Notes under the pieces: generated by a model
Told to the model about the DNA's origin: nothing
Seen by the model: the letters and a program-made list of their open reading frames with translations, nothing else
The model's database searches: none
Position numbers and translations under genes: made by a program
Shown here: in pieces, positions 1 to 11,400 of the stretch
Layout: each line of letters begins with the position of its first letter
Numbering within the stretch: the stretch's first letter is position 1
Assembly (NCBI GenBank): GCA_934047225.1
Contig: OW204011.1
Span: 14,892,339-14,956,338, forward strand
Direction: 5' to 3'
Source: Ypsolopha sequella
Lineage: Eukaryota > Arthropoda > Insecta > Lepidoptera > Ypsolophidae
Length of the DNA: 64,000 nt

Positions 1-1420
1 CACGTAAATCCTTATCCCTCTCGTTGCTTTTGCCACGCGCTTTTTCGCGCGGCACGCTCTATATTTTATAGATAACTTGTCTAAAAAATATGATTGCGGA
101 CAAGTTGCGATATACATATATTATATATATAGGTACATACAAGTATTGTTAATACTTGCTATGTGACATGTTCGGGAAAAAATATTGTAGTTGGCAATAT
201 TCGAATATAGTAATTATCCAAGTAGACAATGTCCATAATAAATATACCTACAAGCATTTTTAAATATTTGTTATGTGATATTATACGTCCGGTAAAAATG
301 CTTGTTGTAGGCAAAGTCGGAATAGAGTTATTATTCATAATGGCAATGTGCAAAATAACTGACAGGTACCTGACTTATTTTCAGTCTCTGCAATAGTTTT
401 TCTAGTGTTGGATAGATCAAATTGATCATGGCTTCGGAAAAAATAAAACTGAAACTGATTGTAATGGATTTATTTCATGTTTTTAGAGAAATGAATTGGT
501 ATACCAAAAAAAATTGTATGTCCTTATCTCTGAAACTGTTGGACCGAAAAATATGAAAGAATTATCAATTACAGAGTATTACGTTAATATTTAAGGAAAA
601 CTATAACGATTAAAAAAACAATAATAAATCTTGAAAATAAAGAAAATACAAAAAATTCCAATTATTACAAACTCGAATGAAATCATCATATCTGAATATA
701 TATAAAGTGATTTCCACACCAAAAATGGATGTTATTTTAACTTCCCAGGATATTGCGTGTAAATTGGTGTGTATGACATATCAAGGAGAAATGTATGTTT
801 TACCCTTGTTACATACATTTAAAAAAATAAAACAATGTAAATAAATCTAACTAAGTTTAATTTAGTTTAAACTAAGTAGATAACCTTGGCAATTATCACA
901 GATTGCTTTTAAGCCACCAACCAGATCTTTTTGCAACGATAGTGCTCTTTAACGTTATTCATTTTGTTTCCTTGAAATTTAAGTTTTCTGAGCGGTTAAG
1001 CCTATTTCTCAACGCACTATATTGTAGCACTACATACATAGTAATAGTAGTTAATAAAATATATTAATCAGTAATTTAAGAACTTTAACTTTTAATTAGT
1101 ACTTAATTAAATTACTCTTGAGATCAAAATTTAAATTCTTGATAAAGTAAATAACATAATTAAATCTCTAAACAGAATTTGAGATCACCCTAGCAGACAA
1201 TTATAAATTAAATAAGATGATGTCTACAAATTAAACATTAAATAAATTTAACATATAACACATACAATTATATATAGGAAAGAAAAAAATAAACTTGTAA
1301 ACTTTGTTGTTTGAATACGTTTTTATTTTTCTTATAAAAAATTGGAATCTAAACTGAAATTCTCGGCAAGAGTATTTAAATTCACTTGTTCTCGGTATTG
1401 TGCAGGACGCCGAAAGGTCA
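1..1420. other. AT-rich non-coding stretch
   Basis: No convincing reading frame, splice-bounded exon or terminal-repeat element was seen here. The short open frame at 159-353 (minus) is low-complexity and AT-driven. The sequence is ordinary AT-rich intergenic or intronic DNA. Confidence 0.5.
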
Positions 1421-1429
1421 TCTATTCGT

Positions 1430-1690
1430 CTTCATGTTCAGTGTCGGTATTTTCTAGTATTACTTAAAGTTCGTCATTGGCCAATTCATAAGAAAGAAGA
1501 TGATTTCTTTTAAGCGAGCAATTTATTCGCAGTCGTTCGGGTGCAAGAATCGAGTTCTGGTCTTTAAGAAATCCTTTGGCAGCTTTTTTGGGCCATTTAA
1601 GTATGCCACCATTTTCTCATTGAGATGGCAAAACGCTTAGTTGTAATTTCCCCTTTCAACCATCTTCACAACTTTGAAGGGGATTCTGAA
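1430..1690 (-). pseudogene. possible decayed coding remnant, family unknown
   Basis: Read on the minus strand, this stretch gives a protein-like frame with balanced composition, including the run NEKMVAYLNGPKKAAKGF, followed by a charged acidic tail. It contains at least three in-frame stops. It resembles the C-terminal part of an old transposase or host exon, but I do not recognise the family. This is an inference from composition only. Confidence 0.2.
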
Positions 1691-1769
1691 AAGTAAAACA
1701 TAGTTTGAACATTGAACATAGATGGGTACATATCGGTGCATCATCAATTCATCACGAAATGAATTCCCG

Positions 1770-1930
1770 AGGGGGTTTCAGAGGTGTTTCCGAGTGTGGA
1801 CTGTGAAATGCTAGTCACAGTCCACACTCGTATATACCTAGGTTTCACTGATTACATCCTAGCACGACGGGTAGTTACTGAGCCCTATCGCCGTACTTCG
1901 GACACAAACAAACCGAACACAAATGTGCCC
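1770..1930 (+). repeat. dispersed repeat D, copy 1
   Basis: The segment starts near GAGTGTGGACTGTGAAATG, contains a short inverted copy (AGTCCACACTCG), and continues into a CTATCGCCGTACTTCGGACAC-like tail. Closely related copies occur at 25675-25850 and, more diverged, at 26005-26110, 51120-51240, 58340-58445 and 59500-59600. It is a dispersed non-coding family, probably SINE- or MITE-like; its ends were not defined. Confidence 0.6.
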
Positions 1931-1933
1931 CTA

Positions 1934-3600
1934 CGGGATAACATTTACTCCAGAGTATAAGTCAAGTAATTAATCACTAGGCCACAGAGATGATCAACAT
2001 AGGTATAATTTTTATTAATAAATAACCTACCCGAATGCTAAAAGATTGAAATACAAATAATTCTTGTTATTGTTTTAGTATAAATGTAAATCTATACCTA
2101 TAAAATATTTTAAGCTCGTGTCTCATTCCGTCAACTGAACAACTGAACACTAATTCTTAGAATCGTAGTTATCGTAGGCAAACAAAGACAACACAAGTGC
2201 AAGCGATGACGCTCAGCGCTAACACACCCCGCGCGTCTCTCCACTCTCACTCCACCCACTTAAATAAGGATGCAGTAGTGCAAAAGAATGAGAAGAAAAA
2301 TACTTCGTACACGCAAAGTTCTGATGCTTATGCTTTTAAATAAAAGAACTTTAGTTTTTTATTAAACTTCAAGAATAATTTTTGTATTAAAAAGTTAAAT
2401 TATTTTTTAACAAAATATGTAAGCAATGAATCATGTACAAAGAGTACATTCAGTGTGGGAATAAAAAGCGAACAGTGGTGGAGGGAAAGAACCTTAAATA
2501 TTACGGATATAAAAAATATGTTATTACAATAATTAAGTAAAGGGTTTTTAAATCTAGTTTACTCGAAAAAAAACTTACATGAGCAATGAGAAAGTGTAAA
2601 AAACAATTTATAGGTGTTTTTACGACGGACTCCTAATACGTTAATATAATAGGATATATAGTACTCCTTTTTATACACTTGGGCTCTTAAAAGGAGACGT
2701 AAAGTGCTGGTGTAAGTCCAAAAGAGTACAATTATGCGCCAATACACCAACTGTAGGACCCAAAGGTTTACAACAGCGAATACTAGCGCCTTCGTACGGT
2801 TTAAAACCATAGAGCGGACATAGTAAAGCTCTGAGAGCTGTTGTAATAAGACGCCATTAATATTTTGATTAATGCTTATCCTCATGATTATTGCAATATT
2901 TTATCATCATAAATATGCAAGAATTCTGCACTTTACACCACCATTTCTCACTCACGACCCTAATAAAACGACCAACAAGTCTGAAATACTATTAAAAAAA
3001 TTGAATGTCGTTTATAACCCTAAATATAAATGTATTTTTTATATTAAAAACTGCATATATTGTGAGCGCGTCAGTTTTTTAGCTAAAATATATGCATATT
3101 TTTACAATGAAATGATACTGGCACTAACATTTCACGTAAATAAAAGGATAAATCAGTATTAAAACTTACCTGTGTATTTATTTTTATTACATCTTCTGCT
3201 GTGCTGTCACTTCTTTACCATGTAAATATGATCCACTTTGTTCAAAAAAATAATATGACTTCTATAGAATCAATATAGAGCCATGAAATATATTTCAGAG
3301 ATAGAGTCGCGCTGAAATACGCTGAGAGCTCTATAGTCGCGCTACAAGAACTTATTTTAGATCTCTAGGCACATACTATCGCTCTTGCAGAACCTCTGTA
3401 TCGTCGTACTAACACACATTTACGGCCACTGTAGGGCGATTGTAGGACCGATAGCTCTACAAAGAGGGGCCTCTTTTGGGGTTAAAGCGGCGCTATAGCC
3501 GCTTTTAGAACCACTGTAGGGCTTCTCTATGGAGCCTATGCCGTAATGTATGGCGCCTCACCGGCTTCTGTACGGCTACTTATAGAGCTTGGGTGCTACT
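1934..3600. other. non-coding, no recognised element
   Basis: The open frames at 2559-2885 (minus) and 2872-3162 (plus) overlap head to head, are AT-driven and show no domain. The part at 3200-3600 is richer in GC and holds short degenerate repeated words (CACTGTAGGGC-like, GCTCTA-like) without a clear unit. Nothing can be called. Confidence 0.4.
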
Positions 3601-3610
3601 TGGGACGTCA

Positions 3611-4412
3611 ACAATGGGGTATCCACAGGGCTCTGTGCTGACGCTGTGGAACGTGCTGATGGACGATCTGCTGCGATTGACACCACTACAGGTCACGGCG
3701 CTTACAGCTTATGCAGACGACGTCACTATCTTGTAGAGTCCTGAGCGGCCATTGAACGCACAGCCGCCGCCGTGCTGGCCTGCGTGGCCGAGTGGGGCGT
3801 GCGGAACCGACTCTCCTTCTCCCCGGCAAAATCGCTAACTATGACCGCCCGGGGAAAGTTCCAACGCCCCTCGATCATTAAAATGAACGGCGACTCTATC
3901 AAGAGCGTGACGCAGGTGACGGTGCTGGGGGTGGTTCTCGACGTGGGACTGTCCTTCGCTCCACACGCGCAGTCTATCGGCGAACGGACGTCCAAATGCT
4001 TCGGCAAGATGGCGCGCGTGTCAGCCAGTAGGTGGGGGATGCGCCACCAGGCGCTGCGCTTCGTGTACCGTGGTACGTATGTTGCGACCATAACATACGC
4101 AGCTGCATGTTGGTATCAGCGCGCCTCGTTCCATACGGTGCGTACCGCTCTGTACCGTACCCAACGCCCATCACTCGTCCTGCTGACCAAGGCGTACCGC
4201 TCGTGCAGCACGCCGGCGCTTGCCGTGTTGGCCGGTGCGTTGCCGGCAGACCTCGACGTGGTGCGCGCGGGGAGGGAAATACGAGGCAAAGGAAGGCGCT
4301 ACGCTGCGGGAGTTAAGGCAGCGACAAAAGGACATCCGGACTTACGTTGTCACTCAATGGCAGGACCGCTGGACCTCTGAAGAGAAGGAGAGGGACTTGT
4401 TCTCCTTGTTGG
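3611..4412 (+). pseudogene. R1-clade LINE reverse transcriptase fragment, broken
   Basis: This is the second half of a non-LTR reverse transcriptase. The first frame reads GYPQGSVL followed by LWNVLMDDLL and the catalytic YADD motif, then hits a stop at about 3733. The thumb region continues in another frame as a 200-residue stretch (3772-4275) with the words RNRLSFSPAKS, VLGVVLD, ASRWGMRHQAL and QRPSLVLLTKAYRS. A further frameshift near 4270 restores the C-terminal TWQDRW-type motif (here TQWQDRW) up to about 4412. Motif order and wording fit the R1 group of site-specific LINEs. The higher GC of this block compared with its surroundings also marks it as foreign. It has at least two frameshifts, a small deletion after QGSVL and no 5' half, so it is dead. 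Its 3' end abuts a MITE (4413-4617). Confidence 0.8.
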
Positions 4413-4617
4413 ATACTCCTTTTGAGCCAATTACAATTTAAAGTTCACAAAATTATATTTGTTTTATTTCCTCACACTATGCATTGAAAAACGTAGTATG
4501 ATACACGGGCGTAAGAGCAATAAATTACTCGGTTACGTTTAAAACACTCGCTACGCTCGTGTTTTAAATCGTCCTCTTAATTTATTCCTTTGCGCCCTTG
4601 TAGCATAAACTACTATT
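4413..4617 (+). repeat. MITE family A, partial copy
   Basis: The sequence from CTTTTGAGCCAATTACAATT to AGCATAAACTACTATTA is shared with fuller copies at 29155-29582 (plus) and 44660-45015 (minus). The last 120 bp form a hairpin-like end in which TAGTATGATACACGGGCG faces GCCCTTGTAGCATAAACTAC, with an inner stem TTTAAAACAC/GTGTTTTAAA. This copy lacks the other half. Non-autonomous DNA element, superfamily not determined. Confidence 0.7.
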
Positions 4618-4923
4618 ATAGTATAGGACAACGGGAAAACCGTCTGTATTAAAGTTGGTACATCAAAATATAAAGTTGTCATATCTTTGACATAATAGTA
4701 GTTAGTATATTTATATAATATTTAATCTCAATGCAAACGGGAAACTTAATTCTAAATTACATGATAAAAGTTAGTACAATGGCGTGCTTATCTCAATAAT
4801 AAGATTTCTTCCTGTAAACCAAGGGTGATAGAAATATTTGATATGAATAAGATATTCATATTGTGCACGATAATACTTATACGGAAACAAGATTAAATTA
4901 ATAGTAGATACCTAATAGTTAAA
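4618..4923. other. AT-rich spacer
   Basis: No gene or element was recognised between the MITE A copy and the target duplication of the LTR retrotransposon. Confidence 0.4.
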
Positions 4924-4927
4924 AATG

Positions 4928-5123
4928 TTTGGCAGGTTGGGGTGTTAACTGAGTGAAACACAGGTTAGCGGTTAATAGTCCGATATAATCTAGTGGCTAC
5001 AACCACGTAAGAAAACACGTCAATACTACACAATGCCGGGAAGAGAACTGGCGTGGCTACGTGCCTTGCCATAAGTCGTGCGCAATTACTTATTGCTACA
5101 ATCAGCAATTTCATGACTCCACA
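4928..5123 (-). repeat. 3' LTR of the Ty3/gypsy element
   Basis: Same 196 bp as the 5' LTR. Directly upstream on the minus strand lies a purine-rich tract (AGAAAGGGATG) two or three bases before TGTGG, which fits a polypurine tract priming plus-strand synthesis. Confidence 0.9.
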
Positions 5124-5150
5124 GTACATCCCTTTCTACAAAAAAATTTT
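5124..5150 (-). other. polypurine tract candidate
   Basis: On the minus strand, AAAAATTTTTTTGTAGAAAGGGATG leads into the 3' LTR. The AGAAAGGGATG part is the likely RNase H-resistant primer. The call rests on position and composition only. Confidence 0.45.
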
Positions 5151-6822
5151 TTCAAAATAAAATTTTTAACAAACTAAAAACATCTTTCATTGATTGTACC
5201 TAAATGTTTCAAAACATACTACACTGATTGTACTCTGATACACTGTTGCAATAATAACATAATCTGACTCGACATTTAAACAATTGTAAACACAAAACAA
5301 GCTCGTAACATGAAACTGCCTACTGGCTGACGCAATTCTTATCTTGCTGTAATGAAAATAAATTTCAATGAAATAAAATTTCAACATTGTATAGTACCTA
5401 AATGTAAAGACTATTTATAATATAAAATTACACAAGATTCTTTAAGAAAACAATACAAAAAAAAAATTGAATATAAAACTGAAAAACTCTATAACACTAA
5501 CTTCTGTAGAAATTACTCTGAAATTGAATACAAAATTAACAGATAACACTTGAATATCGAAACAGTAAAATAACATAATAACGGTGTTATAATATCAAAA
5601 ATAGTGCTATAATGGAAAATTTCAATTTGTTCAACTACACAATTCATAACTGGACTTTACACAGTATAATAATGTGAAAAAAAATGCTATTATAAAAAAC
5701 TTTAAACAATTTATAGAGGAAAAATACAAACACAAAACTGTTACATAACACAAAAAATACATTTCCTGACATCTATCCGAATCCTAAACATTTTATAACT
5801 TTTTGGTGATCAATCCAAAAGCTAGAAAAATATCTAGTATACCAATAGTATATCTTTACGTCATGTAAGAAAAAATTCCGGAAATTTCTACTTACATGCT
5901 TCATAGTTACACAAATTACAAACATAAATGACATTTCAATACACAATACACAAGAAAACATAAAAATAAATTTCGCATTGCATCAAGGGTCTACATTTGC
6001 ATTCTATTACGGAACCCTGTTTATTCGTCTTTGCTTATTTGCTCTAATTCGATGTCATTCAGATAGCGTTTCCTGCTTAACCTGAGTGTATATCGACATT
6101 ATACATCACTTGAAAACAATAACAAAACACTAAAAAATTACAATGTACAAGAAAAGAAAGAAAAAATATCTAAGTTTCGGAAATCTCTCTAGGATCCCTT
6201 TAATGCGGAAAGAAAAATATAACTTGATAGTTTGCAAAAATACTCTCTAGGCCATTTTACGATTCACCGAGGGCTCGGAACTACTTGAAGAGTGTTCAGG
6301 TTAAAATATGGCTTGCCCGTATCTATAGTTTCATTTAGTTCGCGGGTTCATATTCGAGTTATAAACTCACGGAACCCTAACATTTCATTTCATAATTTCT
6401 ACGTTACACATGCTATTGCATTGAGATCTGAGTTGCTTAATCCGCATTCCCCAAATCTAATACCTTTAGCTATTCTTTAAAACTACTTTCTAGTATGATC
6501 ACTACTTTGTACCTTACACAAAAATAACACAATGGTCACTGTTTCGTAAACTTTCAATTTTCTGTTTCAATTTGCCTGCTGACGTAATTCGTCCTATACA
6601 TGTTGCTGCATCGTATTTTGGAATGCCTGTGGAGCACTCTCCAAAGTTGACGCCATGGAGTACTAGTGGAGAGCGTATGCGGGGGTAACGCGACTCGCCA
6701 AACAGCCGCTTCCCAAAGCGTTTAGGCGCTTGAAGCGAAGCCATTGGTTTTAGTCAGAGTTTGGCTGTGTCCGTGATAACATAGCGTGTTTCTGTAGAAA
6801 AAATCCGAAATTTACAGTAAAT
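5151..6822. other. long 3' region of the retrotransposon, non-coding
   Basis: About 1.7 kb of AT-rich DNA between the polypurine tract and the antisense THAP exon. The open frame at 6514-6744 (minus) has no recognised domain. No terminal inverted repeats that would delimit a nested insertion were found by eye. This stretch is either an unusually long 3' untranslated region or part of a nested element. Confidence 0.45.
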
Positions 6823-6902
6823 ATGCCTACTTGTGCAATAAAATGGTGTGGAAAGAATACTTCTACTTCAACTACCACAAAAGATGGAGTAACGTTTCAT
6901 AA
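6823..6902 (+). pseudogene. THAP-domain first exon, antisense inside the LTR element
   Basis: Starting at ATG 6823, the frame encodes the N terminus of a THAP zinc finger: MPTCAIKWCGKN with the Cys-x4-Cys pair at residues 4 and 9, and FHK at 25-27. It ends with AA|GTAAGT, a strong splice donor at 6903. THAP domains begin exactly at the protein N terminus and many THAP genes carry an intron at this FHxFP position, so the reading is specific. The second exon with the C-x2-H pair was not found in the next 600 bp. The family includes P-element-type transposases and host DNA-binding proteins; a P-like transposon remnant is the simplest reading here. Confidence 0.6.
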
Positions 6903-7232
6903 GTAAGTGTTTTCGTATACTTTTAATCTTCAAAATATAACAATTAAATATTTCAATTGAACTTGCGCTTTGCGTTGATGTCTTCACGTCCTCTCTTTCT
7001 GTCGCACGGTGAAATGCACAACAGTTGTCTCGTTTTTTTTCGATAGTGCTGTCCTACTACGTGTTTAATAATTTATCGAACAATGTATTGTTGCTTACAT
7101 ACATTGTATGCATGTAAGTATATGTAATGTATGTAAGGTAAGTACCTACTTAATGTAGGGATATTTTTATACGCGTTTGTTTAGCGTCAGAAGTGCCTAT
7201 GTTTATCAGTAGTGTCTGTCAGTGCATCTGAT

Positions 7233-7400
7233 ACCATTTTTAGGGTTCCATACCCAAAGGGTGCCTAACGGGACCCTATTACTAACACTCCGCTGTCCGT
7301 CCATCCGTCCGTCCGTCTGTCTTGAGGCTGTATCTCATGAACCGTGATAGCTAGACAGTTGAAATCACACAGATGATGTGTTCCTGTTGCCGCTATAACA
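7233..7400 (+). repeat. GGGTTCCATACCC / GTCCGTCC dispersed repeat
   Basis: The sequence runs AGGGTTCCATACCCAAAGGG, then a (TCCG)n-like GTCCATCCGTCCGTCCGTCTGTC block, then GGCTGTATCTCATGAACCG. It is a widely dispersed insect repeat I have seen in many lepidopteran sequences. A related 5' end occurs at 39236-39325. It is non-coding. Confidence 0.6.
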
Positions 7401-7509
7401 ACAAATACTAATAATTACAAATATTTAGTTATGAAGGTAGTTATTATTACTAACTTAATTAGACTCTTTAGATGTATGGAGTTTAAAAGATTGTAAGTGT
7501 CAAGTTAAG

Positions 7510-7785
7510 TTGGTCATTCACATTCACAAGACTTTATCTTCGAAATATAATTCCGATTATTTCATAAAGATTGTGTTGAAATCTTTCTTGGGATACGATC
7601 TGTTCTCAGACATAAATTTTCACCAATTTGATACAGAATCCACAAATCACTTGATTGACTTAGCTTCATGTGTAATAAAAAAATATGTGGATGCCCGGCT
7701 AACCTTCATTACAAAAAATAATCAAAACCCGAAGGATTATATAAGAAAAATATACTCCAAATTAATTCATTTCAAAAATCAGTGA
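7510..7785 (+). pseudogene. C-terminal transposase-like remnant downstream of THAP exon
   Basis: An open frame on the same strand as the THAP exon that stops at 7783-7785; its first codon is not an ATG, so it looks like a terminal exon or a truncated piece. It contains LKSFLGYDLFSDINFHQFD and HLIDLASCVIKKYVDARLTF. This kind of C-terminal segment is found in THAP-containing, P-like mobile elements, though I am not certain. An AATAAA at 7801 sits 15 bases after the stop and fits a polyadenylation signal. Together with the THAP exon it suggests the two ends of one internally deleted plus-strand gene. Confidence 0.4.
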
Positions 7786-7993
7786 GTAGCTACTTTGTCA
7801 AATAAATAATTTTGTTTTATTTATTACCCAACAATACTTTCATTGGTATATCTTTGACAAACTCGAAAATTCCAAATTAATTTTTTCGATTTTATCGATA
7901 TCGATAATTTTTCGTTTCACTTGTATGACATCCCTACACAAATTACGCATCAAATTTTTACCTTGAGCTGTCCAATCACAGCTCGCTAAGCTG

Positions 7994-8290
7994 TCACGTC
8001 CCCCGCCGTATACTGGTGACTTGTGTTTTGAAGGAGAATGTGTCTCTACGCTCTCCACTGGCTTGTTGCTTCATGGTTGACGCTCTTAATTCTTTTCTTA
8101 ACCACTTTCGCATATGATTACTACACTTTGTATATAATACGTACACTGATAAAAAACACAATATGATAACTGTTATTACTATCACAATTCCATAAATCTC
8201 CATTTTTTCTTCTAATTTCGAATTACTTGACTCGTTTGCACCATTCTGTGCTATGACAACTTGTTCGTTTTTACTTTGCGGTTTACCCAT
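7994..8290 (-). CDS. small membrane protein (third ORF) of the retrotransposon
   Basis: A 98-residue ORF starting at the ATG at 8290, about 150 bp downstream of pol on the same strand. An upstream non-ATG extension is open but less likely. The N terminus MGKPQSK fits the MGxxxS/T consensus for N-myristoylation (Gly2, Ser6). Around residues 29-52 lies a single hydrophobic helix (IYGIVIVITVIILCFLSVYVLY), followed by a basic segment (KWLRKELRAS). There is no signal peptide, no furin site and no envelope fusion motif, so this is not an env gene. The architecture suggests a membrane-anchored accessory protein, but its role is unknown to me. It could be a shared feature of lepidopteran gypsy elements. 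Confidence 0.6.
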   Translation of the reverse strand: MGKPQSKNEQVVIAQNGANESSNSKLEEKMEIYGIVIVITVIILCFLSVYVLYTKCSNHMRKWLRKELRASTMKQQASGERRDTFSFKTQVTSIRRGT

Positions 8291-8440
8291 TTTTCGGAAT
8301 TTTAACCACAAAATATTTACACGACTTTTACAAAAAACTAAATCTTTATCACTGAACCTCACAATATGTACTGTATGCAAAACTAAAAATAATACTCTTT
8401 ATGTACTTTAATCATTACTCTAGATAATTTACATATTTGC

Positions 8441-11400
8441 TTACGAATCTGCAAATCTAACTGGTTTCTTAATCACACGACCGCTGCGTGATGTTCTAAT
8501 TTCTGGCTGATCACGTGTCTCAAAAGGTACTAACGGACTTTGAACTGAAACGTTTTGATTCTCAATATTTTGACTTGCTAAATCGCTTTCATTTTGAACA
8601 TCCTCATTTTCAAATAAAGTATACGCTGGTTTCAATCTATCTATAGAAATGTTCGTCTGTCTGTTCGGTAACTGTACTTTAAAAACCTTATTTTCTCTAC
8701 TTAAAACGCGGTATGGGCCATCATAAGTAGGTGTTAGAGGTTTCTTAACTGCATCATTTCTTATGAAAACGTGTGAACATGACTGTAAGTCCTTATGCAC
8801 GAAAATCTTTCTGGAATCGCTCGACGTTCGCGATTGCGGCTTTAATTCTCTAATAATTTTGCGTAACTGCTCAACATATGTAAAAGGATCATTGCTCTGC
8901 GTACTTACTTCTTGAAAAAATTCACCTGGTAGCTTAATATTGTGTCCGTAAATCATCTCTGCCGAACTTATTCCTGAGTCGCTCCTGCCTGAAGCTCTTA
9001 ACCCTAGAAGAACTGTAGGTAATTCTTGTATCCAAGATGTACTTGCCTTCAATCTAGCAGTAAGCGCTGCTTTCAGCGTACGATGCCACCTTTCTATGCT
9101 GCCGTTGCTTTGTGGATGATATGGAGTGGTTCTAAATTTCTTGATACCTAATAATTTCATTAACTCTGCGAATAACTCACTCTCCATCTGCCTTCCTTGA
9201 TCTGTTGTCATTCTACTAAAACTTCCGAAACGACAAATCCAACCTTCATACACGGCTCTGGCTACTTTTTCAGCCGTGATTTCTTTTACTGGAATTGCCT
9301 CTGCCCATCTGGTATATCTGTCTATGATTGTTACTAAATACCTGTATCCCTCTTCAGTTGTTGGTAGTGGCCCAACGATGTCCATATGGATATGCTCGAA
9401 TCTGTTGCATGGTGGAAAACTTCCGACTTCTGATACTGTGTGTCTATTTACCTTGCTCCGCTGACATTGTATACAAGATTTTGCCCATTGGCTTACGTCT
9501 TTATTCATGCTAGGCCAAAAAAATCTTTGCGCTACCATCTTACGTGTAGTTTTGCTACCTGGATGACTAAAATTATGTATAGAATCAAAAGCTGTTTTCC
9601 TAAAAGTTTCAGTCAAAAACGGTCTGGCATTATTAGTACTTATTTCGCAATAAATTAATTTGTCGCTACCTGGTAACCTGAGTTGCTTTAACTGTACATT
9701 GCTGTCCTGCTTTGTCAGTAAATTGTGCAAGTGTGTGTCTGTTTCCTGCGCTGTCGCAAGTTCGCTGTAATCTAGTGCTGACGGGCATGTTATGGTTTCA
9801 ATTCTAGAAAGTGCATCCGCTACGGGATTCAAATTACCTTCCACGTGTTTAATATAAGTTGTAAATTCGCTGATGAACAATAACTGCCTAGTACGTCTTG
9901 GGTTCTCTTTGTTACTACCTATCTTTGTAAAAGCAAATGTTAAGGGTTTATGATCTGTAAATATAGTGAACTCTCTACCCTCTAGCATGTTTCTGAAATA
10001 AACTACGGCCATGTATATTGCCAATAATTCTCGATCATATGTACTATATTTCTCCTGTGTCGCTGAAAGTTTCTTTGAAAAATAACCCAATGGTTTCCAG
10101 TAATTACCAACCTTTTGTTGTAAAACTGCGCCTGCACAATTTGCACTGCAATCTGTCATCAGAGATAATTCCACATTGGCCAACGGATGAGACAGAGTAA
10201 CGGCGTTTTTAAGACTTACCTTACACTGCTCGAAAGCCTGCGTTGCCTTCTCATTCCATGGAATCTTTGTTTTGTCCTTTTTCTTTGTATTGTGCAAAAA
10301 CTGGTTCAGCTCTGCTTGCTGTACGACTGCCTTCGGTAGATGCGCTCTGTAAAAATTTAACATTCCTAAAAATCGTCTCAACTGCTCAACTGATTCCGGT
10401 TTTGGGTATTCAGTGATAGCCTTGACTTTGTCCTCCAAAGGACGTATTCCCTCTGTGGAAACTTCATACCCCAGAAAATCTACTTTAGCTTGTCCAAATA
10501 TGCATTTACTTAAATTTATTGTGATTCCAATCTCGTTAAAACGTTCAAAAAGTTTTCTGAGATGCTGCGTGTGCTGCTCTTCTGTTTCTGATGCTAGAAT
10601 AACGTCATCAATGTACCCGAAAAGACATGATTTCTCCCACTTTTCATTCTGTATTACTTCTATACCCTGTAAAACTGTATTATTCATGAATCTTTGGAAA
10701 GTTTGAGCAGCATTTCTAAGTCCAAACGTCATACGCGTAAACTCGTATAGCCCAAACGGTGTTATAATCGCTGTTTTCTCTACATCCTCGGGTGCTACTC
10801 TGATAAAATGATAGGCTCTGTTAATATCTATACGTGTGAAAATTTTTTTACCTGCTAATCCATACGTGAAGTCCTGCAGCCGAGGTACTGGATACCTGTC
10901 TGGTTTCGTGATTGCGTTGAGCTGCCTGTAGTCTCCGCATGGCCTGATCTGGCCATCCTTCTTCGGCACGACGTGTAGAGGACTCGCCCAAGCACTTTTT
11001 GATGGTCTACATATACCTATTTCTTGCATGAACCTAAATTCGTCCCTGACCTTATTAAACCTATCTGGGGGCAAAGGTCGTGCTTTAGCATGAACCGGTG
11101 GTCCGGTTGTCTCTATGTGATGAAAAACTGAATGCGACGGTATTTCTTTAAAAGACACAGGTTTCGTAATTTCGAAAAATTCTTCTAATAATTCGCGATA
11201 TGGATGTTCATCCTGAATGCTACTTATTGAAGAAGGACCTTCATAAACAACTATCGTACCATCTGTACGTAAATTAGTCACCAAATCAATTAATTTCCTA
11301 TTGTACAAATCTATAAGTAACTTATGAGTTCTTAAAAAGTCTGCTCCGAGTATGGGCTTTGGTACATCACACACTATAAATGTCCACTTGAATGCACGCC

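Noticed and set aside
2559..2885. 108-codon minus-strand frame with hydrophobic stretches
   Set aside because: Hydrophobicity follows from AT-rich codons; no domain or splice structure supports it.
3726..4316. Other frames overlapping the R1 fragment
   Set aside because: The GC-rich LINE block opens several frames; only the one with RT motifs is meaningful.
7994..8380. Envelope gene for the gypsy element
   Set aside because: The ORF is too short and lacks a signal peptide, cleavage site and fusion peptide.
9276..10706. Plus-strand open frames across pol
   Set aside because: Antisense shadows of an intact Pol.
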